Assembly: GCF_019175385.1 (NCBI RefSeq)
Contig: NC_083342.1
Coordinates: 117,428,376 to 117,492,375, forward strand
DNA length: 64,000 nt
Source of the DNA: Lycium barbarum
Taxonomy: Eukaryota; Streptophyta; Magnoliopsida; Solanales; Solanaceae
Direction: 5' to 3'
The position numbers and the translations under genes were made by a program. Below are positions 1-10,789 of this stretch, piece by piece. Numbering within the stretch: the first letter of the stretch is position 1; every line of letters starts with the position of its first letter. A model generated the notes under the pieces. The model had not been told where the DNA came from, made no database searches, and saw nothing but the letters and a program-made list of their open reading frames with translations.

Positions 1-258
1 AGGCCCCTCAGTCATCCCATAAGAGCTGCTTGTCTGACCACCAAACTGTTGGGCCATAACTGCGAGGCTAATAGGCCCAGACGATGCGAATGCCTGAAAA
101 GGCCCCTCACTTCTGATTACCGCTGGTGATTGAACCTCGGGAGCAGACGTCGATGAGCTGGACATAAAATCTATTATTGGGTGATATGCATCATCATCTG
201 CAGGCATCGTTGAGCTGGGCATATCTTGATCAAAACGAACCTCTTCCTCATCAACCAA
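1..258 (-). other. Open in-frame continuation of the PMD gene beyond its TAG
   Basis: Immediately after the TAG at 261-259 the same frame stays open for 86 codons to the window edge. The composition is acidic and Ser-rich (LVDEEEV, then DDDAYHP, then SSSSTSAPEV), like the variable tails of PMD proteins. A single CAG-to-TAG change would explain it. Whether the tail is still translated cannot be told from the sequence. Confidence 0.6.
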
Positions 259-2236
259 CTAGTGATCCACGGGAGCTAGACCCCGTCTGTTACCTGATTG
301 GCGTCCTCTACCACGCGCCGCAGGTCTTGATACATTAGGACGTTGATGACGAGGCACTTGCACAGTAGGCGGCTCAACATACTCTGCCGGTGGTGTATAA
401 TATGGAGCGAAACTCAACATCGTCCCCAGAGAGGCAGCAGCCATGGACTCTGTATTAATGTGGCTAAACATCTCTGCTATTTCCTTCACTTCATCAGACT
501 TGGTTGGATCTTGGATAGTCTGCTGAGCCAACCTGTACGATTCTTGATGTCCTAAAGCCTAAAAAAAAAATTGCAAGATTTGATAATGGTCTAAGACACA
601 GATAAAGACATCAAACATCTAATGGAATGTAATGTACGTACCAGTGCCTCATGCCTGCCTGCCATGTGTTGGTATCCTCTATCCACTTTATGCGCAGGAT
701 TTCCTATGAAAGTGCGCGAGTGACGTCGATACCAACAAAAATACTCTGATAGTGACTCTGGGTCTTGAGTTTCATACTCGGCCAGAATTAACCTTTCTCG
801 ACGATTTCCCCACAAAAAGTCTGTTTCTGTAAAATATTGTTGATCCTCCACTTTTATAGCATACGGCTTGTCATGTTTGTAATGAAAAGGATCAATCTCA
901 GCACATGGACCCGGAATATGTTGCTTCCTACCAAACTGTCTGAGAACGCGGTCTACCATGTGCCACTCTCGATAGATACCACAAATAAGGGGAACCTTCG
1001 CCATCCAAATATCTCGGCCACGCAGACACCACTCAGGGAGTCTATTGATGATGGCCTCTGAATAAGGCTGCCACACAAACTACGATAGAAAGAACATAAA
1101 ATTACATGATAATAAAATAAATAAATTACACATAAGCGTAACTATTATATCAAAACGCCATTAACAACCATAATTATGATAAAATACCTGGCCATCTATT
1201 AGGTTGTCCAATACATCCCTACATATGGGTAAAACATCACGTGCCTCATTTTCGCGGGATTTACGATGAGTCCACCTTCGTGCAAGAGCCGTGTGTGGCG
1301 GAAGAGCCATGCATGGTGGCTGCATCGGTATAATGCGCTCCCAAGCCCAAACCTATATTAAAAAATTAAAATAAATACATAAAAACCTTATAACTATCAA
1401 ATAGGACAACCAAATAAAATTATATAATTTTAAAGGTCACGTACCTGCAATAAGGAAATGAATCGACACACATCCTTCGCTTTCCTCAACGAAGCGCGGC
1501 ATAAACAAGTATATAAATATGACAATGCAGCCGCTCCCCAAGCTTGTTCACTCATTGCTCTAAGGTCACGCATGTCAAGCAAATAATCTAAATTAAGTAA
1601 GTCACCGGACTTATCCGAAAATATCGTGCCGCCACAAAGCCATAGCAAGTACAACCTAACCCGCTGTTGCACATCAATTTCTGGGGTCTGATCTGTAATG
1701 TCATCTAAGCCTCTAATATATTCAATTAATTTATGTACTTCTAACCTACTAACACCATTAAAACAATCCAGACCGGGTGCCCAACCAGTAAGCTCATGGA
1801 TCAATTGTTGCCACCCACCAATATCTATATATCTAGCATTAAGATTATTCAAGGGATAACCATCAACAACCAAGCCAAACATGACCTCGATATCTTGTAA
1901 TGTGATGGTCGCCTCACCTGTACGCAGATGAAAGGTGTGCGTCTCAGGACGCCATCTCTCTATAAGTGCAGTGATGACTGCCCAATCATATGATACACAT
2001 CCTACCTCTATTACTCCCCTAAATACACACAGGACAAAGTAGTCAAGGATGCGAGGATGAAAAGGATGACGCCTCACATGCTTCCAAAATTCAGTATCCG
2101 CGCGGCGAGGAAACAGGCATCCGGTCGGTCCTCTCAAGGAACCATCCCACACAGCCTCTGATCGATGCTTCTCCTGGAGTGTTAACACATCGTACACTTC
2201 TGGCCCCGGATGTACGCATACCCGTGGAAACTCCAT
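259..2236 (-). CDS. Plant mobile domain (PMD, MAIN-like) protein, four exons
   Basis: Exons read on the minus strand are 2236-1445, 1352-1188, 1079-642 and 558-259. All junctions are phase 0 with GT..AG ends, giving about 564 residues. Exon 1 carries the family hallmarks: an RG(P)TG stretch near residue 35, FHPRILDY, then [21 protein letters not shown], the central PMD motif. Exon 2 opens with WAWERI and QPP, and exon 3 has [13 protein letters not shown]. The C-terminus is low-complexity and basic (RGRGR). Known PMD proteins such as MAIN and MAIL1 are nuclear and affect transposon silencing and genome stability, but PMD genes are also carried inside plant transposons, so this could be either a host gene or a passenger. 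The start ATG at 2236 matches the usual MEFP opening. The reading frame ends at a TAG after which the same frame stays open (see 1-258), so the C-terminus may be truncated by a nonsense mutation. Confidence 0.82.
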
Positions 2237-4369
2237 ACCTTATATAAAAAAAAATGAAGTCCAGATCAAGCTATTTGGAGTAACTCACTATTAAAAAATA
2301 TATATTATTCCAATTTTAGCAGAACAAATATGCACTGGCTAGATAAAGCCAACTTCCATACGCCTTATTTAGAAACCACTGATAGTGGACCACATTAATA
2401 CCTATAAGGTATAGACAAAATAATTGTCTATCCACTTAGACTTAGGTCCCATATAATAAAGCATTATCATGACATTTTAAGTATTTTTTTTTTGTCCTAC
2501 TGAGGCATCAATTAAGTTTCACTTTTCTGGCTATATAAATATCACATTAAAGGTACAATGAAATATATTGTACAACAATCCATAACAAAATATATTGTAT
2601 AACAATCCATAACAAAATATATTGAATAACGTGGAACTGTCCACGTTTCACAATTATACCAAACTTCCGAGCATAGGGAAGAAATTACAGGTTCTGCAGT
2701 CATAAATTACTATGGTAATGCATAAATACATCAAACAAAGCAACATTCACAAAATGGGAGGAAAAAAATTCGATCCTTTATGACACATTTCACAATTCTT
2801 TTCTCCTGTACCGAAAATGTCATCATCGGTCCATTATTGGCAATATCCACAGTTCCACAATGTTTTAAGATAGTGATCTATACTTGTAAAACGTGGATTG
2901 ATCCACGTTATACAATATATTTTGTATAACGTGGATCAGTCCACGTTTTACAAACATCCACAAAACTAACAAAACTAACAGCAACATAACAATCCATAAT
3001 AAAATATATTATTTAGTTATTCAGATCTTTTATAAAACAATCCACAAAAATAACAGCAACATAACAACAAATTTTATTCAGATCTTTTATATAACAATCC
3101 ACAAAAATAACAGGAACATAACAATAAATTTCTTCAAAAGTGCTACTAAACAAATCGGATCTTTTATATAATAATGCTTCTAACAATCATATTTTAAGTT
3201 CAAATTAAAATAACACAAATAACACAAACGTATTAAAATAACACAAATAAAAAATAACAATTAAGATATATAAGACAAACAGATTTACATCTACTATAAA
3301 TATATAATATTATATGAGTTAGAAAAAATACCTTAATTTAAATAGCAATAATAGATAAAGATGAAGAAGTTGCTCCAAAAATTAGACTGTATTGCAGGGT
3401 TTAAAAAAAATAGAGGAGAAGGAAAAGGAGAAGGAGATGGAGGTTCCGTAAATATTTGCAATGGAGGAGAATGGAAGAGAATGAAAGAGAATGGAATGAA
3501 GCGGCGGAAGATAATATTTTAGGGCAGAATTCGGATCAGTCCGAGTTAACAAATAACTTGTATAACGTGGATCAGTCCACGTTATACATGTAATTTTTTT
3601 TTATTTTTTTTTTGGTTTTTGGTTGAATCGTCTGACAAAGTGGAATTTTTTTTTGGGGTATATCGTGGATCAGCCCATGATATACTCCTTTTGGTATAAT
3701 AATTTTTGGACATTCCCTTTTGGTAAAAACCGTGTATTTTTATACCCTTTAGGCTCCGGACTCCTAATTTTCTTATCCAAATACTGTGATGTTATAGTTT
3801 AATCGGAAATATGAACCCCGATTGAAAATGCCGACTAACATGATTTATTTTCTATCTTTTAAAATATAATTTTTGCTTGAATGCAGTTGAAATTTAAGGT
3901 TATGGTAACATTCTGAAATCAATCTTGCTTCAAATAGGTAATGAATTTGAGATTGATATATTAATTAGATGATTCTGCAAAATGGGTTTTCAATTTGCTA
4001 GTAAAATGCTAAAAATTGAGGTGGCGGTGTAGAATAGGGAAAAAGAAGTGAAAGAAAGAGGAGGTGAAATGAAGATAAAAGAGAGAGAAGGAATGCTTGC
4101 TGGTTTTACTACCATAACCATTACTGTGTGTGTAACCTTTTAAAAAATATTCTCACGGGAGCAGAAATTCGTTACTCCCAGTAACGTTTTAAAATGTTTT
4201 AAGGTTACCCGTAGTAACATTTCTTACCTCCATTTAATTCCTTTACCGTTAGTTTTTAGCCGTTTGAATTTTTTAATAAAATAATACATAAAACGTTACT
4301 GAGAAATACGTTTATTCTATTTTGGTAAAAATTTAGAAAACTGTATTATTTTTGTTAAATATTCTAAAT
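2237..4369. other. Intergenic AT-rich region upstream of the PMD gene
   Basis: I see no gene here. The stretch up to 3700 holds the palindrome family described separately and several near-repeats of AACAATCCATAACAAAATAT around 2575-3110. From 3790 to 4340 the sequence is AT-rich and unremarkable, apart from short repeated GTTACTCCCAGTAACG-like strings at 4170-4230. Confidence 0.6.
2627..3685. repeat. Family of six related palindromes (ACGTGG-ATCAG-CCACGT type)
   Basis: Six hairpin-forming sequences share the plan (GTAT)AACGTGGA-TCAG-TCCACGTT(ATAC). They lie at 2627-2648, 2890-2909, 2924-2951, 3528-3547, 3560-3587 and 3658-3685. The copy at 3560-3587 has perfect 12-bp arms around a TCAG loop. 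The 3528 copy keeps the loop but has different arms (TCGGATCAGTCCGA), and the 3658 copy is decayed. Repeated arms with a near-constant centre suggest a small dispersed repeat or a transposon subterminal repeat. ACGTGG resembles a G-box core, so a regulatory role is possible but unproven. Confidence 0.7.
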
Positions 4370-5319
4370 ATTGGATTATTTAGGTCAAAAGTTCTGTACA
4401 CAGTGGCAAAAAGGTACTGCGGCGTACAAATACAAAGTTTTGGAAGAATGTGGCTTCAACTACAACTATTTCTACTTTGTCTCCTTAAGTATAAAATCAG
4501 ATATTTAGACAAGTTGTTGCATCCACGAGTTCATTCTAAAAGCTACGACGAGGTTTAAGAATCAAATTTTGCAAATTGAAGAGGTGTAACTATACCCCCA
4601 TCACAACAAAACACATTTCAACCCTCTAGATTCTTCCTTGGAGTTATTCTTTTTCTGATTAATCTCGATCTTCAGTTTGATCTTTTTGAATCACAAGTAA
4701 CGCTTAAGCTGTTCTGTTCTGTAGTTCAATTAATTGTTTATCTTAACGTGTAATGTTGGATGTACGAATGTGTTTCATGTGGTGTGGGAATATGGGAGGA
4801 TAGTTTCCTTGGTCAGCAAAAGCATTGGGTTGTCACCCACTGTCTGATCTTTTGTCTTGAAGATGCTATGGTAGGTATTGAGAGGCCGTTGCATACCGAT
4901 CTGAATTCAATATTTACTCCGTTACATAATAAGTGTCGCCTTAACCACAAATATCCATATTAAAAAATCAATATGGTGAAGTTTACTAAATTACCTCTAT
5001 ATAATAAAAATAAATTACTTTTTTCCTCTTAATTAGAGCATGCACAAGTACCAATCCTTTTGATATTTGGAATCCAATAATACAAGTTACTATGTAGTTT
5101 TTTCAATCACTATTTGGGTGTTACTTTAACTTATCAATTTTTGTCTAAGGGTGGAGTTGGAAAAAACTAGTCAATTTATGTCTTGGTTTCTTAAGATGAC
5201 ACTTATTATGCGATAATTTTTTTGACTAAGGTGACACTTATTATGGGCCGGAGAGAGTACTTTTGAAGCAGAGCATATAGTTATGTTTAAAAATTTGAGT
5301 ATTAAATTTATAACAAATA

Positions 5320-5942
5320 GTACTCCCTCTGTTTCAATTTGTTTGTGTTACTTTTATTCTTCATTCGTTTAAAAAAGAACGCATCTTTCCTTTTTTGACA
5401 ACTCTTTAATTTCAACTTTCCATCTGACACTAAGAACCCGTTTGGATTAGCTGAAAAAAAGTGACTTTTAAGCATAAGTGCTTAAAGTATTTTTTAAGTG
5501 TTGAAAGTTATTTTATAAATAAGTAGTTACGTGTTTGGATAAAAGTGCTTAAATGGTTTTTAGAAGTAAGGGTAAGATTGAAATTAACAGAAAATATAAG
5601 AGATAAAAGGATAAAGTTGTTGGTCAAACATGACTTTTCAGCAAAAAAAAAAAAGTTGGAGTTGAGCAACTTCTTGATTTTGGCTTATTTTAAACACTTT
5701 TTAACTTAATTTAAGCCGTTTTCTGTTTTACCAAACACCCAAATAAATTAAAAAATAACTTATAAGCTGGTTTGACCAACTTATAAGTCAATCCAAACGG
5801 GCTCTAAGACCACAAAATTAAAGGGCATTTTAATACATTTCATATATTTTGAGTTTAAGTCTACAAAATTTAAAACTCTCTTTTATTTTCTAAAATTTCA
5901 TATCAAGTCAAAACCAAGATAAACAAATTAAAACGGTAGATC
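5320..5942. mobile_element. Stowaway-like MITE interrupted by a second MITE
   Basis: The left end TA-CTCCCTCTGTTTCAATTTG pairs with the inverted right end near 5920-5940 (CAAATTAAAACGGTAG). This is the classical Stowaway/Mariner-type terminal motif with a TA target. The element is split by the element at 5434-5804. Confidence 0.6.
5434..5804. mobile_element. PIF/Harbinger-like MITE nested in the Stowaway element
   Basis: Inverted termini GAACCCGTTTGGATT and AATCCAAACGGGCTC are flanked by TAA on both sides (5431-5433 and 5805-5807), fitting a 3-bp target duplication. The interior is AT-rich and non-coding. A related, shorter element lies at 13915-14057. Confidence 0.65.
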
Positions 5943-6400
5943 TGATTCCATAATTTTAAATTACTAACAGATTCAATGCTAAAAATCTAAGGCTGAATCA
6001 TAAAACCTAAAATCTTGGATCTGCGGAGCCGGTGCCCCCTCTAAAATGTTAGTCTGTTCACATGTCGAGGTGAGGACGTATTAACTTGGAGAAGTTTCTT
6101 GAATTTATCTTGCGGTTACTACTGTATGTTAATGTAGCGTACCTGTGAGGATATTATCTTCCATTCATAAATTTAGACTTTTTGTATAATGAGACGCTCC
6201 CTTATATTTTACTAGCACCAATGGTTCGATACTAGTAGATCTCATAAAAGAGCATGCATTAGTTCCTTATTGCGAGTATACATGGAATGTCAAGTCAAAT
6301 GTGACTTTTTCTTTTTTTTAATACATTTGACTGGCAGGAATGGTGGGTTATACCAGTTCAACAATCTTGTGCACAAATTGAAAAGTTTTCATCGCGAAGC

Positions 6401-7387
6401 TTAAGAATCCGATGTTCCTATATGGTTTCTTTCAACTAGATGGTCTTCACTCTTCAGATGCTTTTGCTGGAGGAAAAATATTCTGGAAAACCTAACTCCT
6501 GTAAGAGCTAACAATGTAGCACCAGGCACAAACAGAATGTCTGGAACGGATTTCATAAATTTGAGCTGAGGTACACGTTCACCGGCTTTCTTGGCTGCCA
6601 TTGCTGCAGGGGGTGTTGCCAGCCCAATCATAAGTGAAAACTTATCTAACTTGTTTGGTTGTATATGCTCCTTCAGGAACTTTAAGACAATCTCATTCTT
6701 AAGTTCTTCATTGGGTTGGGCTTCCCTTTCCATAAAACAATTCTATATTTGCCACACATGCATTAGCAACCAGTTTGTGGGTGATGTTCGTGCACGTGTG
6801 TAATTTGTGTGTGTGTGTGCGTGTGTATAATATATACGGAGAGAGAGAGATAGCAACCTTAATTTCTTGATACGGAGGCACATCCCAGTGCTTGCCAGGC
6901 AATGCTTCATTCACAGATCTGTGGTTGAAAGAAGTTTCGGCGTTACCCAAGATAATGGTTTTATAGTTTCATTTATCCTAAGAACAAACCAGATGCTGGC
7001 AGTTTGACGGGCACCCAAACGATAATATATTTATAAATAAGGCCATGTAGATTATTGTAAGTTTATCGGAGTTTTGGACAAAGAATCTTACATGAAAATG
7101 CTGAGAACCGCCAGATGGAAATCTCGGAATTCCTTGATATTTTTTTTCATGAATTCCTCATGGAATTTATCCGTCACCTTACCTATAACCGGTGTTATTG
7201 GCGATCCTGTAGAGTTGAATGGTTATGGTTTACAAATGTCAATGCCTTCTGAATATATGACATACAAGCTAAGATATGCTCAAAGAAAGGAAGGAGATGA
7301 AGAATTGAGAAGATTAGCAAAGTATAAGTTTTAAAAGAGAAGTGAAGATGATTGACCTTTTCCCGCTAAGCTCATGATCAGACCCAT
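6401..7387 (-). CDS. Conserved plant protein of unknown function, copy A (four exons)
   Basis: The exons I derive are 7387-7357, 7206-7092, 6918-6858 and 6742-6401, which splice in frame to 182 residues. The start MGLIMSLAGKG lies in a 31-nt first exon. Later landmarks are FHLAVLSIF, then NEALPGKHWDVPP, then DKFSLMIGLATPPAAMAAK and the hydrophobic VPDILFVPGATLLALTG near the C-terminus. The same exon pattern is intact in copy B, which supports both models. I recognise it only as a plant-conserved uncharacterised family and cannot assign a function. The intron between exons 3 and 4 contains a GT/GA microsatellite around 6805-6850. The C-terminus extends about 16 residues further than in copy B because copy B has a one-base shift just before its stop. 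Confidence 0.75.
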
Positions 7388-7552
7388 CTTGGCGATTATG
7401 AACAAACAAATTCATTGTAGTATTTAAAGAAAGAGAACAAAAGACGAGCGAAGAGGATAAGAATGGCTTGTTAGTCTATCTAGGTGACCAGTGCAAGCAA
7501 AGAATCCAGTAACTAAGTTCCATTGGTTTGCTAGGATCTGATTCTTTACTTT

Positions 7553-7880
7553 CATCAAGCTTTAGCTTAAACTGGAATCTACACGATGGCTCCCACATGA
7601 TGCTCTGATTTTCCCTTGCAACAGTTATCCCAAAAGAACCATATCTTGTGCCAGGGACATTTTTGACTCCTGACCAACACTAACATTTAAACTTTCATCA
7701 TGTGGGAGCTCATTGTGTAGATTCTTGACTTTTATCAAGCTTTAGCTTAAGCTGGAACCTATAGGATGGGCTCCCACATGACATACTGCCTTTATCACCC
7801 ATCAGTCACTCCTCCAAAAGAACCATACTTGTGCAGCGGTCATTTCTGATTACTAACCAACACAGACATTCAAGTACCAA
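7553..7880. repeat. Two-unit imperfect tandem repeat upstream of the copy A small gene
   Basis: Unit 1 (~7553-7700) and unit 2 (~7732-7880) share ATCAAGCTTTAGCTTAA, GGCTCCCACATGA, CAAAAGAACCATA, CTTGTGC and ACCAACAC in the same order, with a period of about 180 bp. The repeat lies 170-500 bp upstream of the start codon at 7387, so it may be a duplicated promoter module. Copy B has the same pair. Confidence 0.75.
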
Positions 7881-8142
7881 TTTTCTCTTGATCTTCAGTC
7901 TGAGGCCCTTCTTATGGTTCACAACGTTTAGTTTATAAAATGCACTCTTAACAAAGACAAGTTCTACACGTTACAATCGCATAAACTCCTTTCTCGGGAA
8001 GGTCAGGGTGTTTATCATGTCTCCTTATAATAGATTGTGCTCTTCGCACCCATTTTGATTGTCGTGCATGTATATTTAACCTCAAGGCTGAGATCTGATA
8101 TGAGGAAAAGCTACACAATGTATACAAGCTGCGACACAAATG

Positions 8143-9895
8143 TTAAAATTCAGCCAATCCAATATCATTACTATAAGGTGTATCCAGAACTCTCATGTAC
8201 AACAGCAAATGTTCCAATAGAAGATGTATTTCCTCACACTGTGCATGTATCTTATCCCCAGCTACAAATTCACAAACCATACCGTCTACTTCAATGGTAC
8301 TGCAACCTGCCTCCTTTTTTGCCCCTTCTCTCCTCATCCGCCCCTTCATGTCTTCAACATCACTCCACCTTTTATCAGTCGCATACATGTTCCTCAACAT
8401 AATGTAGATTCCATCATTCCACGGCTCCATCTCAATTGCCTTTTTCTTGACCTTCTCAGCCCTTGCAACATCTTTGGCATACACGCAAATAGAAAGGAAC
8501 TCAATATTATTCCATTCACTTCATAAGGCATGGTTTCGATCAAGTTTTCAGCTTCCTCCAAACACCCTGACCGCCCCAAAAGATCAACCAGACAGCCATA
8601 GTGCTCAATTTGCGGAGTAAGCCCATAACTCTCCATTGCTACAAGCCATTTCTTACCTTCTCCACCAATCCACCATGGTTGCAAGCTGACAAAACACCAA
8701 GCATAGTAATCTCATTCGGGTCATATCCTTTATTCTTCATATCCTCAAACACCTCCAATGCTTCTTTAGCAGATCCATTGACCGCTAATCCATTAATTAA
8801 AGCATTCCAACTTGATGACTCTTTTTACTTTTACCTCATAAAAAAATTCCCTGGCTTTTGCGATTTCCCCACACTTGGCATACATATCAACCAAAGCAGT
8901 GCAAACATTTGAAGATCTATCTAATTTCTTCCTAGACATACTGGTGAGCCCAGTTACCCAAATCTAAAGCACCCAAATCAACAATAGCTGGAAGCACACT
9001 AACAACAGTAACACCATCCGGCTCCAATGTCGTCCCTGTCTGCAACTCATTGAACAACTTCAAAGCCTCTTGGGGCTGTTTGTTTTGAGAGTATCCACCA
9101 ATCATTGCATTCCAAGAGAACAAGTTCCTCTTTGGCATTGCATCAAATAACACCCTGGCTTCACTTACATTACCATTACTACAGTACCCATCAATCATAC
9201 TAGTCCAAGAAATCACATTTCTCTCCGGCATTGCCTCAAACAATCTATTCCCCGATCATCACATTGAACGCCACTTCATCTTTTTCAGGCATTGCATCAA
9301 AAAGTCCTTCAGCAATACCCATACATCCACGCTTCAAATAACCTCCAATTAAAGCCGGCAGCTTCTCTCAAGCATTTCATCAAACAACTTCCTGGCAAAA
9401 CCTATTTCACCAAACTTCCCATACATATCAACCAACGAAGTCGCAACAAACCCACATTTCAACACATGATTATGAATTTCTAACCCTTCCCACAGCACGA
9501 ATCTTGCACCACAACACTTGGCAAGGATCGAAAACGTGTAATTACTATCGGGTTGAAACTTAGTGTGTCTTAGTAAATATCTATACAAAAGCGTTGATTC
9601 AGCAAACTGACCAACACCCATATGGGAATTTATCATGGTGTTACAAAGGAAAGTGTCTGTCTTTTTGGAGACTTTTGTCGAACATTTGGCGTGCATGGGT
9701 GATACCAGCAATTGGGTCGCTGATGGAGAAGCTGGAAATGAGCTTGGTGAGGAGATTTACATTGTTTTCAATGGCATTTCGAAGCATTATGGCGTGAATA
9801 CAGAGAAGGGTGGCTTTGGAATTCCTTTGTTGGAGCAAAACCAGACATTTTCTTTCTATTGTGCTCCATAGCCCAAGGGTTTTTCTATCATTCAT
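8143..9895 (-). pseudogene. Broken PPR protein gene (PLS class, E-type), copy A
   Basis: This is a near-identical relative of the intact gene at 18524-20335, but the frame is shattered. Compared with copy B it has a 1-nt insertion near 9657, a 10-nt deletion near 9358, a net 32-nt deletion near 9251, a 2-nt deletion near 8933, a 1-nt insertion near 8823, a 1-nt deletion near 8660 and a 4-nt deletion near 8481. There are also two in-frame length changes (+3 near 9545, -15 near 9440). Start ATG and terminal stop are both still present. Recognisable PPR fragments remain, such as MFEAMPERNVISWTSMIDGY. It cannot make a full-length PPR protein. Confidence 0.93.
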
Positions 9896-10789
9896 TGATT
9901 TAGTTCTGGGAGTTACATTATAGTGTTGGTTGGATAGTTAGTTGTCTAATGCTATCACTGGATGGCTATGAATAAGCCTAAATTCTAATTCTATTAACTT
10001 CCAAGTAGAAAATGCTAGCTCATTTAGGTGAATGTGTCGTGTCATTGACATATTTTATATAATTAACTTAACTACGAACGAGAACACAAGCAAAATTTTT
10101 TGAAATTTAAATTAAAAGTGTTTAATTGGAACACTTTATGAAGAGCTATCCAAACAAGTTTAAGCAGCTACTAACGTATTAAGCTTAGAATTTATTTTTA
10201 AAGGCTGTAAGCACTTCCTCTAATCTCCTGTCAGTACTAATGTACAACTTTATTCATCAAAACATAAAACAGATTTTGAAAAAACGCATAATTTAGCTTT
10301 GCATCTGAAGAAGAATAATAAAGAATTGCTGATTTGTGAAATATTGGTTTCGACCCTTCCAGATCCATTTAGATCCGCACTTTTCCAAATTAATTTTTCT
10401 TTTACTTACTAGGCGTTCAGAATTTTCTAACATTTTCCCCTGGAACAAACCCAAACACGTAAAATTGTTTTCCCGAAATCAATATGAGGAAACAGATCTT
10501 CCAAAGCTATTCAGAAATCGAATCCAAACTCAGCCAACTAAAGAACACTCACAAAATATTTGAAGCACAAACCTTTACTCCTCCTTTTAAAATGAAAAAT
10601 AAGGAAAAGAAGATTTATGGAATGTATACAAAGAGACACCACAAAACATCTTGAATTGCAACATCATTTTCGAAAAATATAACAATCCCATAGTAAAAAG
10701 GCCATAATTGTATTGATGCTTTAGACTAGTTCCGGGAGGTTGACAACAGGTTAATAAATAATAATACATGCATTTCATCAAGAAGACAC
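9896..10789. other. Intergenic between PPR pseudogene and C2orf69-like gene, copy A
   Basis: AT-rich and alignable with 20336-21275 in copy B. No open frame is conserved between the copies, and no element ends are seen. The part near 10570-10790 is probably the 3' untranslated region of the C2orf69-like gene. Confidence 0.5.

Larger units (their letters stand above)
4370..6400. other. Intergenic part of copy A, no gene supported
   Basis: Two short open frames (4352-4558 and 4760-4963, plus) are not conserved as frames in copy B and look like chance. The region holds non-coding sequence shared with copy B and the composite MITE at 5320-5942. Confidence 0.6.

Noticed and set aside
4352..4963. 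Two plus-strand open frames (68 and 67 codons)
   Set aside because: Copy B carries the same DNA with indels and stops that do not preserve either frame, and there are no family motifs.
8195..8526. Plus-strand open frames overlapping the PPR genes, repeated in both copies (also 18481-18877)
   Set aside because: They are antisense shadows of the PPR coding strand, conserved only because the PPR sequence is conserved.
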